Below, in pieces: positions 45,801 through 57,571 of a stretch of DNA of 64,000 nt. Origin of the DNA: Trebouxia sp. TZW2008 (taxonomy: Eukaryota; Chlorophyta; Trebouxiophyceae; Trebouxiales; Trebouxiaceae); the NCBI GenBank assembly GCA_002118135.1, contig BDIU01000141.1, forward strand, positions 82,657-146,656, written 5' to 3'. The stretch's first letter is position 1. Every line of letters starts with the position of its first letter. The position numbers and the translations under genes were made by a program. The notes below the pieces were generated by a model, which was not told where the DNA came from, ran no database searches, and was given only the letters and a program-made list of their open reading frames with translations.

Positions 45801-48800
45801 TTGAAAGCTCTACGCAAGCTTTTTACAGATCTCCCACGGCATAGCTGAGTGCTGCAATCTTGAGGCAAGGCAGCATTCTTGTTTCCTTCTGGAGGCAGGA
45901 CAGCAGTGAGGTGATGCAACCTGGCGACTGACACATGTCTGGATGCAGAGCAGTTCTTCAGCGGGTGGGCACCCCTTGCCCAGGGGGTCTGCTGTTGTCA
46001 GGCCCTGCTGGCTGTGGTAAGTCTGGCCTGGCCCAATTGCTAGCACACCTGGTGCAGCACCATCCACAGACCCTCACCCACACTGTGTTGGTCAACTGCC
46101 AGGAGGTGGCCAATGACAATCCTGCCAATGTCATGAAACATCTCATTCCAAAGGTCAGGTCCTTGCCTGCAAAGTGCTGTAGACTGAGGCACATCTGTTC
46201 ATCTAGCAGCTTTTATGATGAGCCCTCAACTTGCCATGGTCTCCTGAAAAAGCATTTTGGCAGCCTATGCTAAGATTGCTGTGCTGTATTATGATCATCA
46301 GCTGTACACAGCATTCATTTTGTCATGCTTGATCATTGATTTGAAAGCATTTTGAGTTGTTGCAGCGTCAGGCAGATGTAGTGATGTGACTCATTGATTG
46401 GGATGAGCATGTGAAGCATGCATCCATATGGACAGCATCCAGCAAGGGCAAGATGATACGCATGCGCTGACTGCTTGACGCTGCAGCAGTTGTGCTATGC
46501 ACCGTTACATAACCCTTTGTGTCTTCCACAGATACAGGAGGCTTTGGACAGTATGCCATCGCTGTTGGTGCTGGATGACTTGCATCTCATCTGCCCATCG
46601 CCTGGCGACTCACCAGCAGAGAACCCCAATGCCAACAACAGTGCAGCCCTAGTGGAATGGCTGTGTGATGTGTTTGACTCTTTCAGACCCAGTGACAAAC
46701 CAGCACTTCCAGGTAATCAATGTCACCTGAAGCTACATCTCAAAGTGGCAATATTTAATGCACAGGCTGTCTTTGGCGTGGCTGATAGTGCTGCATGTAG
46801 TAGGAAGTCCTGTACTCCCATATCAGCTATAAGCCTGTGCTGGACATGTTGCGCAATTGGGCTGATGAGTGCTTAGCGTGTGCAAGAATTGTCACAAAGG
46901 CAGCACAGCATGCAAGGCTTTTCCAGGTCGATTTGTGCACCCATGCCTTGCATGCTGTTCACTAGCTACTTTAAGCTTGTCTAGCTACTGCGTCCCCATT
47001 ACCTCAGATTGCACATTCTGCCTACGCCCGTTTGATGGCTGGGGCTTGCATTGAGCAACGCTGCAGCATGCTGCCACAGCTGCGGGAAGTACACGGCAAG
47101 TTTCCCTGCTCACCTGCACCATTTAGCGCAGTGCTGAATGGGAGTCCCAGCTCTCTGCAGGCTGATTATCTCTACACTAGTTTCAGCTAGGAGGTCCAAG
47201 TTGGCTGTGTGCAGCCGGCAGGCACAGCACCAGTGCTAATGCAAGGCACATCAACATGATGCGATTTGCTGTGCTAATGTGCTGGTGCTGCGCCTGCCTG
47301 GCAGGCAGCTCACAGGCGACTGAGGGACATCAGATCATCACAGACTCTATTGGCCTTTGATACTCCTGTGACTCCTGCCCATTGGCTTGTGACTTTTACC
47401 TGTTGAGCTGTGACTCCTGCCCATGGGGGTGTGACTTCTGCTCGTGTTCGCTGCCCACTGTTGTGCTCTTTCTGTCCCTGCTTCTACCCCTGAGCTAGGC
47501 AGGTTGTGACTGCGGTGGTGGTGCTAGGCAGTGCAGTCAGCCAGATCATTTGTTTGAGCCATGACTCCTGCCTGTTGAGCTGGTAACCCTTCCTCTGCAC
47601 AGACTAGCACACGCAATGTCTACCTGTGTCTGTGCCTCAGCTAGGTTTTTTATGTTTGCAGTGATGGTGCTGGGCATGTGCAGTGAGCCAGAGCAGACGG
47701 CAGCGTCCTTGCATGCTCCTGCCTGTTGGGCTGTGACTCCTGCCTCTTGGGCTGTGACTGCTCCCAATGTACAGGCTTGCATACTGTTTGTGTCCCTGCT
47801 TCTGCCCCCTTGCACATCGTAACAAAGCTCAAGGAGGAAGAACTCTCAGCTGAGCAGGTTGTGACTGCAGTGGTGGTGCTGGGCACTTGCAGTGAGCCAG
47901 AGCAGTTGGCAGCAGCCTTGCGCGCACCAGGATACCTGGACCACAACATTGCGCTGCCTGCCCCTGGTGCGTCAGAGCGGGCCAGCATGCTGGCGGCCCA
48001 CCTGGCTGCCAGAGGGGCCAAATACTCAATGGCTGACTTACAGGTATGGGCCTTTGACACTGCCTAAAGCTTTACAGCATGCTGAAAATGTTGAAGGGAA
48101 ATTGGGTGGGCCAGGTAGAATGCAAAATTTTGTAGGATCACCTTGAGCAATCAACCTGTACATAGCAATGAGGATGCGCTTACTCTTTTTCAGCTTCTAG
48201 TGTCCAATGTGCAACCTGGCTTGCCTGTTGTTGAGGTGTATGACAGACCTGTCGTGCCTCGCAGTTCCACCAGTTGCACTTTGGCAGTTGCCAGATATGC
48301 TCAGCTCTTTTTCTGTTCCATTCCTTATTTGCCGCTTGCTGCTTTGCACAGCCAGGTCACACTGACAAGGGCACTGCACAATGGCACAACCTGCTTATCA
48401 CCATAGTGTTTTGTCAACTGTCTATGCTGGCCAGCAAATTGACTGTCCAGTGGGTGTGCAGGCAGTAGGAGCAAAGGCTGAGGGGTATGACGCCGCTGAC
48501 ATGAGGGTGCTGGCAGACAGAGCCCTGCATGCTGCAGCCTGCCGCCAGCTGGCAGCAGTCACAAGGCATGCCGCTCCCGGTCCCCTCACTGTCAGCTCAC
48601 ACGACTTGGCAGACGCTCAACAGGGCTTCCAGCCTGCTGCTGCCTGGGGCGTTGGCCATGTTCGGGTACAGTCACCCCTTCAATGTTGTTTGTCGAGCTG
48701 TCCTTTACCCTTCCCCTGCTTTGAGGGCTTACCATGTCCCGGAAAGAACTGCAGTGGTCCCTTAATAACCTGGATTGCACCCAAGTTTTTGTACTTAGAG

Positions 48801-51800
48801 ATACTGCAGTTGGAACGCAGGAACTGGTTTCCTGTTGCATTGTCATCCCATTTGACAAGAATGTCCTTATATTGAGAGGTTGCTGTACCTTCTGCTTGCC
48901 TGGCACTTTTGCTCGTGAGTGGGGTGCACCAAATTTGCTGTTTTGATGACCTTCTTCAACTGTAAGCTGACATCAATGCTTCCGCCATGTGTGCATAAGC
49001 ACCTTCAGGTCAACCAAGACCCACAGCATGACCTGTTTGGTGGTCATCTTCCAATTGGTCACGACGTGGCTCTCGGCTGACCTCCTAAGCTTATGCATAC
49101 AGGCTGCAGGCTTTGATGAATCTAAGTGTGCATGCCTGTGACCCCAGCATGTGTATGCAGCCTCTGCACTGGTTTATCCTGCTGCCTGATTGTCTCAAAT
49201 CACATTTTGATTTGTCATGAGCAACTCAAGCCACTTTGACATGCCTTTCTGCCAGGCATTGGCTCTTCTGCAAACAGCTGCTTTCACAGCAGGCCAGGAC
49301 TTCCTCTGCTGCACTGAGCATTCAGCTCACCTACAGCTGGGCGGATGCTGGTGATGTGTGGTGCAGGGGGGTGGTGGAGGGGTGGAGGGGTGGCAGGACG
49401 TAGGGGGTCTGCCAGATGTGCGAGCTGCCCTGCAGGAGGCCTTAGAGCTGCCCACCAAATATGCCTCTTTGATTGCCAGGTATATAGCACCATTGCCTGC
49501 TGCTCATCAAGCATTGCCATGAAGTATGTAGTTGCTGCTGTTGCTGCTGCTACTGCAGCCCAGCAGATGTGCCTGCCTCATTGACAGGTACACCGCAACC
49601 GTCTCCCCTGCCATCAACTGCAGTCATCAGAGTACAAGTTGCTGCTGCTGCTGGAAGTGCTGTTGCTGCGGCGAGGATGCAATCAAATGCTTTGACTGCT
49701 TCTTTGTGCAAGCAGCAGGCAAAGCTTGGTTTTGCATCATCTTGCTGCTTGCATGAGCAACAAAGCTGAAGCTCTGATGCGTGACAGAAACATTTTGCAG
49801 TATCAGGGCTTGCGCCAAGCAGCAGCCCTGATACTGTATTGACAACCTGCACACCCTGATGCCACTCATGCACACAATGCACTGCACAGTCATGCTCACA
49901 ACAATGCTTTTACAAGTCAAAATCCTCATTCTCATTGAGTGCTGCCACTGACACACTGCATTGACACAGTGAAGTAGAGTGACAGCTGGCTTGAGTGTGT
50001 GTAAGTGATGTCTCAGATACCATGACCCTGACCTGCCTTTGAATCACAAGTGTGGCTTGACACCGCCTGTGCATATGTGTGAATGCAGGGCGCCCCTGCG
50101 GCTGCGTACAGGGGTGCTGTTGTATGGCCCCCCAGGCTGTGGCAAGACCCACATCGTGTCAGCAGCAGTGGCAGCAGCTGGCATGCGGCTAGTCAGTGTG
50201 AAGGGCCCAGAAGTGCTCAACAAGTATATTGGGGCCAGTGAAGCAGCTGTCAGAGACCTCTTCAGGTGTGTTCCACCTCAGGTTGCTGATGCACCATGTG
50301 TCAATCGCTGCACAAGTGTTGTAGTTATCATTGCTGCAGTGTGGCTGGAGTTGCAGTGTGCATAAAACCGTAGTATTGCCAATGTCCACACTCGGTAGCA
50401 GGCAGGTGTGCAGAAAAGCAAAGATCAAAGTGGCTTGTGATTGCCTCAGGAGCAAGTGTTTTTGCTCATTAACACCTCTATGGCAAGGAAAGGTGCGCAG
50501 ATATTTGACAGCCAGCTGCTTTGGCCAAGCAGTGACCAATTATTCTTCACAACCCATACAGGCAGCTGCTTTGGCCAAGCAGGATAGCAATAGAAAACAG
50601 CCTGCTGATCAAAAGGAGAAGAGGGTGCTTTTCAGCTGCTTGCAGCTGTTGCAGGTGCAGCAGCCACAAGCAAGCCTGCTGAATGTGCATGCAGGAGAGC
50701 TCAGGCGGCTGCGCCCTGTGTGATGTTCTTTGATGAGTTTGATGCCATTGCCCCTCAGAGAGGGCATGACTCCACTGGCGTCACTGACCGCGTGGTCAAT
50801 CAGCTGCTCACCCAGCTAGATGGTGTGGAAGGCCTTACAGGTCTGACCCTTTGTGATTGCCCCTGCAAGCAGTTCTGTCTCAGAGGAGCTGTGTCCTGAT
50901 CAACATCTTTTTGCTAGACTTGAACATCTGCTTTTGATGTGATAAAAATTCGCGAGATAAATTTATGCTACCCTTGCTCCTGTCCAACATAAACAGCCAT
51001 TTGTACGCTGCTGCTGCGGCTTTGCTAGCTCTTGAATAGCCTGCAGGATCATGAGATCCTTGTATTCTGGTTATTGACAGCTCTGCCAGACTAGAAGGCC
51101 TTCCAGATTGGCTGCTCCCTGCAAGTGCTATGACTGCACTAGCTCTGAAGTGCAAGCAGTTCAAATGTTGCTAGTAGCAACCCATGAAGATATGCAAGCC
51201 TTCATTTACAAGCCCTTTGTTTGCTAGTATAACAATAGCATGCAAAGAGCATGCAGGATTGTCTGCACCCATGGGCAGCATCATGTCCTTGTCTAAGTCC
51301 ACCTCTGTATGCTCCTGTGGAACCTCCTGAAGGGCTTGCAGGCTTGTTTTCTCAAGGCTAGGTTCCTCACTGCCCTCCTGCCAACCTTCCTGACATATTG
51401 CAGCACTTGCTTCTTGCACACAAGCTTGTATCAAACTTGAGTGTGCAGGGGTCTGTGTGCTGGCTGCTACATGATGGCTAGTGAATGTACAACGGCGTAT
51501 CTTTAGGGATCTTGCTTGCTGAATGTGCACGGGTTTGTGCAATGGCAGCTACAAACACCTGAGTGTGGCCTGTGTGACAAACACAACAGCTGTTGCCTGC
51601 TCACCAGCAGCTGCACAAAGGAGTCCAGGTGCATTGAAGTCTTGACCACTCTTGCATTCCTAAGTAAGTCGTGACGAGCAGCGTCAAACTCTTCAACAGT
51701 CCTCTTCAAGGGGTCTTGTTGAAAGGATTTGACGCTGCTCATCATGATTCATGTAGGGATGCAAGACTGTTCAAGACTCCATTGGACCTGAACTCCTTTG

Positions 51801-53030
51801 TGCAGCTGCCGGCAAGCAAGAAATGTCAGCTGTTGTACTTGTTACGGTGGTTTCAGAGCATTGTTATGTACTGGCAGCTACATCACAATCATGGAACTAG
51901 CAGGGGTGTGTGTGAAGGCAGCTATATCCCAACCATTAAATGTGCAAGGGAGTGTGAACTGGCAGCTAATTGTTTCACGTGCAGGGATTTGTGTACTGGC
52001 AGCTATACTACGGTCGGAGTGTGAAGGGCTTCATGCAACAGCAGCTACATCACCATCGAGTGTGTACTGTTTTGCGTACTTACAGTTACATTGTGATTGT
52101 TGAATGTCCAGGAATGGGTGTGTTGGCAGCCACAGTTCAATACAGTCATGATTGAGTGTGCATAGGTGTGTGTACCGACAGCTCCATGACGCTTGCAGAA
52201 TGTGCAGGGGTCTGTGCACTAGCAGCCACATCACAGCCAGACCTTCTGGATGCTGCAATGCTGTGGCCAAGCAGGCTGAATGGCCTCATCTACTGTGTGA
52301 ACTGGCAGCTACTTCATGGCTGATGAATGTGCAGGGGTGTGTGTATTAGCAGCTACATCACGGCCAGACCTACTGGATGCTGCACTGCTGCGGCCAGGCA
52401 GGCTAGATCGTCTTATATACTGTGGCTTTCCCAATGAGGATGAGAGGGGGCAGATCCTGCATGCTTTGGCTCGCCGCCTGCGCCTTCATGGTGATGTGGA
52501 CCTTGACAGCATTGGACAGCAGTGTGAGGGCTACAGCGGGGCTGATCTGAGTGCCCTGCTCTCGGAAGCCCAGCTAGCAGCTGTGCATGAGAGCTTGGAT
52601 GGCACTGAAGCAACAGCAGAACCTGAAGCGGTATGGCGCAAAATCTACCCTGCATGCGCCTTGGCTTGCAGGTCAAGAGGCAGATGAATCCTTCCACTGT
52701 GAATTGCTGGCATGCTTTGTTGCCTGAAACCTGCATTTCTGCGCAGGAAGCCTCTTGCTACCTTGTCAAGGCATCGTGATGCAAGGCTGTCCCAATGTAT
52801 TTTGCACTGCAGAGTATAGCTCATTCTGCTGCGTGCAGGGGAAACTCACAACCCCGCAGGTGCAAGCAAGACACATTGCAGACGCTCTTAGCAAAGCACA
52901 CCCTTCTGTTCCTCCGTCTGAGCAGAGGCGACTGCAAGCTCTGTATGACAAATTCAAGAACAACAGGGACCCCAACATTGGTAACGTTGACAACAAGGGC
53001 AAGGGAAAGCAGCTTGCGACCTTGGCCTGA
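42852..53030 (+). CDS. PEX1: PEX1 peroxisome-biogenesis AAA ATPase, 15 exons
   Basis: With PEX6 it extracts the receptor PEX5 from the peroxisome membrane. Exons: 42852-42895, 42976-43109, 43185-43432, 43750-43992, 44406-44584, 44877-45554, 45949-46153, 46532-46712, 47871-48043, 48462-48665, 49367-49479, 50089-50265, 50695-50840, 52335-52630, 52839-53030, giving 1070 residues (Arabidopsis about 1130). The PEX1 N-terminal double-psi barrel shows [32 protein letters not shown] and [20 protein letters not shown]1 (from about residue 510) has Walker A GPAGCGKS and a Walker [11 protein letters not shown] with Asp in place of the catalytic Glu. D2 has WQDVGGL, Walker A GPPGCGKT, Walker [10 protein letters not shown] and the arginine finger in [16 protein letters not shown]. 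The pattern of weak D1 and active D2 is that of the family. Confidence 0.96.
47390..47870 (+). repeat. copies of the PEX1 exon 9 5' region
   Basis: Before exon 9 (from 47871) the sequence around TGACTGCAGTGGTGGTGCTGG recurs near 47505 and 47660. The second includes [18 protein letters not shown] coding text. Short TGTGACTCCTGCCC units are interspersed. Confidence 0.75.
51425..52334 (+). repeat. array of about ten degenerate copies of the PEX1 exon 14 acceptor and 5' end
   Basis: Units contain variants of GTGCAGGG followed by TGTGTACTGGCAGCTACATC. The last, at 52335, is the real exon start ([15 protein letters not shown]). The penultimate copy, near 52200, is the longest and reads [17 protein letters not shown], with the arginine-finger region altered to LWPSRLN. 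Confidence 0.9.
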
Positions 53031-54507
53031 TCTGATTTGCAATGATGATTGCAAATCACAGCATCAGATTGTTTTGGTCTCAGGGTCTTGGTATTGTTTA
53101 TGCTTGCCAGCAATTTTGCTCACAGTATGCAAGCACATTTCTTGTGGCATCACAGTGATTCTTTCAGTTGCTTATTTGTCAGGTCCTGTTTGAACTTTAT
53201 CAAACCGGCCTTCCGCGCAAAACTGTGAGTCGAGATTTCTGTATGCAATAGATGCTGCCTCACACGTGAAGTGTTGTATATATGTTGTATATGCACACAG
53301 TAATGACAGAGAGAAGCGATGCAGCCTGTTCAAGGAGCTACTGGTGATTTGCAAGGATGGAAGGCGGCCTCCCTCGGACTTCTGGCCTGCATACCGCTGT
53401 TTGTACCTGGACGTCAGTCAGGTGCATTGTTGCGTCCACCGACGTGTGATGTCGGTGCTGGGTAGTCTGCGCAGGCATACAGGCTGACCTGCCAGCCAGC
53501 GTAGTGCGATGACAATGCTATTTTAGCTAGCGCGGCGACTTACGAGCTTCCGGAAATCATCTGCTTGGACTAAAAATTTCCCGCGCAGCAAGCCCTGAGA
53601 AACCCTGTGGCTTTCCTTTTATCCCTAGACAGCAGACTCCAGCCCATAGACGTTCTACGAAAGGATCGCGGCGAGGCATTCATAGGGTGCGTTCGACGGC
53701 AATGCCTTTTCTGGCCGCTTATAGCGCTGATCTTGGCGGTATTTACCTCACACCCATCAAGTGTGAGCCATCAACATGATTTTCCTCCTCATTAGGGGGG
53801 TCTCCACCATGTTGCTCGAATAGGCTCTCCTTTCAGGACGAGTTTGAATGGTGAATTGTACACTGGTACAGGCCCCCCGCCCCAAATCAATATAAATACG
53901 ATGAAAACATTACAAAATTCAAAATGATCACTGTTACACAATCAAAACAGCAATGAAGTTAGAATATTTCGAAATCGTGACACGGAACAGTCCAGCGCAA
54001 CATCGCACACACTGTGACATGTACAGCCTTATGTGATAAAATCTTGAGATCTGCCCATTAACATTAAATCCAGCAGCAATAGTGTCTCATGTATGACATT
54101 TGACCAATTTAATTGACTGCCGTGTCCAATAGGTCGTCATGATCATGCAAAAGGTGCAACAAGGCGATGGGGCCACGTAAATAGAGTGAGGTGCTTGAAA
54201 GCCCTGAACAACTGAACACAATTGCTGCTGAACAGAAATCAATCTCACTTGTCCCCTATATTGCCTTGGGGCTCTGACATTGTGGGGTACAAACAGTTCT
54301 TGGGCTGCGTCTATAAAGAGAGGCTGTTGTCGCCTAATGGCGTAGACTTGTCTATGCCTTTTCTGTTCCCACACAGTTGGTAACCTGAACTCTTCTTGGA
54401 AGAAGACTCAGAGCGCAAAATTGCCAAAAGTTTGTGGGCATGCAGCCCTTGGTGATTGGCCAGCAATAAGTCTATAGCAGGCCAATGCAATTGATGCTGG
54501 AAGGCTT
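53031..54507. other. convergent intergenic spacer between PEX1 and DGAT2
   Basis: About 1.5 kb. Several frames of 60-78 codons match nothing I recognise. The part at 53840-54080 is AT-rich. From 53500 to 53780 the CpG density rises, which could mark an unannotated promoter or an insertion. I cannot support a gene here. Confidence 0.4.
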
Positions 54508-57023
54508 TCATATAATTTCGAGTTCACGCCCTTGCCAACCATGCAGATGTCTCTGAGAGTAGTATAAGCTTTTGACTTGCTTCACAACTTCCGCATGCAA
54601 AACTTCCACCTGCATTGCATCCAGCAATCAAAAGCCTAGTCATGTGCACCGTATACCACATGCCACATGCAAAGCATACATGCATGTCTGCCACACAAAT
54701 GCGCTGCAATCCTGTGAAGATTGCAGTGACCAAGCACCAATCTTTGGATGCAGGATGCATACCTGTTGAGCATTTGGATCACTGATCCTGTCCACTTTGA
54801 TGGGGGTCCCAACCAGTACCGTCAGCTGTACTTTGTTTGGCACAGGGGTGTACCAGCGACCATAAAAAATGCCCACAGCGCAGCGAAGCTGCCGTGATAG
54901 CCTCTCAAACCCTTTGTACACAAAGACCTGCAACCACAATCAATCAGGACTGGATCACGTTCAAGAGCTATGTTGTGCAAACTGGCAGTAGACATTGATG
55001 CTGACAAGTGCTGTTGGTACCTGTGACTGTCCCAAGATGTAGACAGGGACAATATCAGCGCCACCTTGTATGGCGACCTTGACAAACCCCTTCCGCTTTG
55101 ATAGGTATATTCGCTCATGAGACCTAAGACAAAGAATGAGTGAACACTCTGGAGGCTTGCTTCTGATAGGCTCAAGCAGCAATGGCGTTGACGTGTGACA
55201 CAAACTAAGTTACTGATTGCAATGCACACATCCAGGGTCTACACCAGTTTGAACTGTGACACACCCTTTGCAGTGAAGGAGTTCCAGCATCAAAGAGTGC
55301 TAGTGACCTGGTTCAACGCATAGCAAACATTGCAGCAGGGTGTAGCAAAGCTACAACTGCAACAAGTGTAAAAAGCGTTAAGGACCAGCATGGAATCTAG
55401 GCAGTGAGAACCTTTTTGACTCTCAATGTTGCACAGCTCAGGTGTGGTAAGCTGCACTACTGCGTGCAAATCAGATGAGAGACAACAGGCAGTTGAAACC
55501 TAACAGCTCAGGCATACTTACTTGTACTGTCGTACATGGATCACAAGGGCGATGACAGTCAGCTCAAGCATGGTGACATGCACTGTTCAACATGCATCAC
55601 AAGACAAGTGACAGGGCAATTGGGGGGCGATAGCATGGGCATGCTTACTTGAATCATCATTCCTGACTGACAAGAGAGGCAACAGGCAGTCGAGACCTGA
55701 CAGCTAAGGTATGGTGGCATGTACTGTCGTGCATGCATCACAAGAGAGATGACAGGCAGTTGAGACCTGACAGCTTGGGTATGTTTATTGGGCATGTTGT
55801 ATACTGTTGTACATGAACGACAAGAGACACAATTGGGCAGTGACAGACCTGGAGGCTCCAGTGAAGATGCCAGCAATGCCCTCAGGCAGAGCGCCCCCAC
55901 TGGCTTTGCTTAGTATGTCCAGCATGACATCCTTGCTGGCCGGTACAACACCCATCCACAGCATGATGTGCCGCACTATTGGCAGTGCCAGCAGCAATGA
56001 AGCCCCAAATGCATACACTCTCTCTGGCATGCCACTGTCTGGAAGCGTAGAGTGTCATAGAAGCTCACAGTGAAGATGGTGTTTGCTGGCTGAGCATTCA
56101 CAATATGTCAGCAAAAACAAGGCACGTGCCTGGCTGATCAAGCATCACTTGATGACATATATGGATACATAAGTAGACATATAGATACAATAGATATAGA
56201 TAGATAGAAAGATACATCGATAGATATAGATATGTGTTCCTGCTGCAGCACAAGACCTGCATGGACGCAGCTGTACACATGATGCATGCAAAAGTTGACA
56301 AAGAACATACACTTGTTTGCAAAATACCTTTCTGCTTATTGGCGCCAACAGAGAGCCAGCTGCCCATAGGAAAAGAGCCGTGAGGAAAATGGACATACAA
56401 GCAGTGCTTGTCTGCAGATCGGTTTGGCAGCGGCGGCGTGATGTAGCTATACTGGAAGTACCTGATCCAGGCATGATACACTGTTTATTTTGTATTCTTG
56501 CTAAAGACTTGCAGGGTTACAGTCAGAGTTGTGTCAAGAGTCCAGGTGATATTGACAGTCCCTTGCTGAGCTGCAATTTGGCTTTACACACCTTCTCCAG
56601 CAATCCCAAATGCTGCTGTGGACAAAGGCTGGCCAATACGCATGTGCAGGCCAGAATGCCAAGGAGCCCAATGCCAATAGCACTGTCAGCCCTAATTTGC
56701 TTCCAGACGTGGCTAGGTACCACAAGCAAAGCAACGAGAGAACAGGACCGACCCAGATCCACCTGTGCACTTTCAATGTTGGCGTGATGATACATACTGT
56801 TGAAGTCTGACTGTGAGCAGGCTTACCCGAAAACAAGCAGCATAGTCACTATGGCCACGAACTCTTGCAAGGGTGTATTTTGAGGCGCAACCTTCGCTGC
56901 ATGACGCTTGGCTGGTAATTCTTGCTGCAGATGGTCAGTTTTGCGCTGAGCTTTGTCGTCAGCATCATCGTCCTGCGGACTGTGATCAACCACCGACCAG
57001 TCTGACAAATTCGCTGTCGACAT
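54508..57023 (-). CDS. type-2 diacylglycerol acyltransferase (DGAT2 family), 7 exons
   Basis: ER-membrane enzyme that acylates diacylglycerol to triacylglycerol, the last step of oil synthesis. Exons: 56827-57023, 56592-56762, 56328-56461, 55849-56038, 55021-55123, 54763-54927, 54508-54609, giving 353 residues. After an acidic N-terminus come two hydrophobic segments (about residues 55-105), then YWPAFVHSSIWDCWRRYFQY, YVHFPHGSFPMGSW, GIAGIFTGAS and RKGFVKVAIQGGADIVPVYI. The HPHG box of animal and fungal DGAT2 reads FPHG here, so its His is retained. The C-terminus VEVLHAEVVKQVKSLYYSQ and GWQGRELEII is typical, and the stop at 54508 fits. Monoacylglycerol or wax-ester activity cannot be excluded from sequence alone. 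It is divergent from the protease gene. Confidence 0.93.
55495..55848 (-). repeat. tandem repeat of about 85-105 bp next to DGAT2 exon 4
   Basis: Four imperfect units share ATGCATCACAAGAGAGATGA-like and GACCTGACAGCT-like cores. The last grades into the exon 4 donor (55848/55849). Confidence 0.75.
56148..56236. repeat. (GATA)n microsatellite
   Basis: Impure runs of ATAGAT and GATA in the DGAT2 intron 56039-56327. Confidence 0.9.
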
Positions 57024-57571
57024 CTTCTAGAAGCACAAATTCGACGTTCCCAGTCGATCTTCCCTGCCCAATCAAATGCGTTCGAAGGGTGTCAGGGCTC
57101 CGTCAAAGCAGTCGCGTACTTGCTGCATCTTCTGCTGCATACAGAGACCGTTCTCAGGCTCGCGTGGGGCATTACTAATTGAATCAGCTGATTAGCCAGG
57201 TGGCCAAGCCTCGTGAGCAGCTGCTGCTTACGCTCGACTTGCATCTGACACAGCGCAGGCTGCCGCAGCTGATAGACGCTGCTGGTTGCTGTTGTCACTT
57301 GCCTCGACGCAAGACAGCAGCTTACAGCATCCTTCAGCGATCCGCCAGTCGTGCGACTCAGTACCTACAGTTGACGTTGCGATCGACTTCTTGATAGTTC
57401 AGGTCTTGTTTATTGTTGCCTTGCATATAGCGGCATCAGCACCTTGAGCATAAGCAATATCAGCGCGCATAGCAAGTCGCACTTGCACCTTGGCTCAGGG
57501 TCGCAGGCTTGCGTCAGTATCACGCAAAGCCGACCGCGGCGTTGCGTTCAAGTCCGCCGGGGCCGCCGGCT
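57024..57571. promoter_or_regulatory. divergent promoter region between DGAT2 and the protease gene
   Basis: A 548-bp spacer rich in CpG compared with both gene bodies. The open frame of the protease extends back in phase to 57509, but the first ATG that gives a signal peptide is at 57572. No specific element is recognised. Confidence 0.4.

Noticed and set aside
53266..53795. Two plus-strand frames of 62-73 codons after PEX1
   Set aside because: They have no conserved motif and lie in a convergent spacer. The rise in CpG nearby is noted but does not make a gene.
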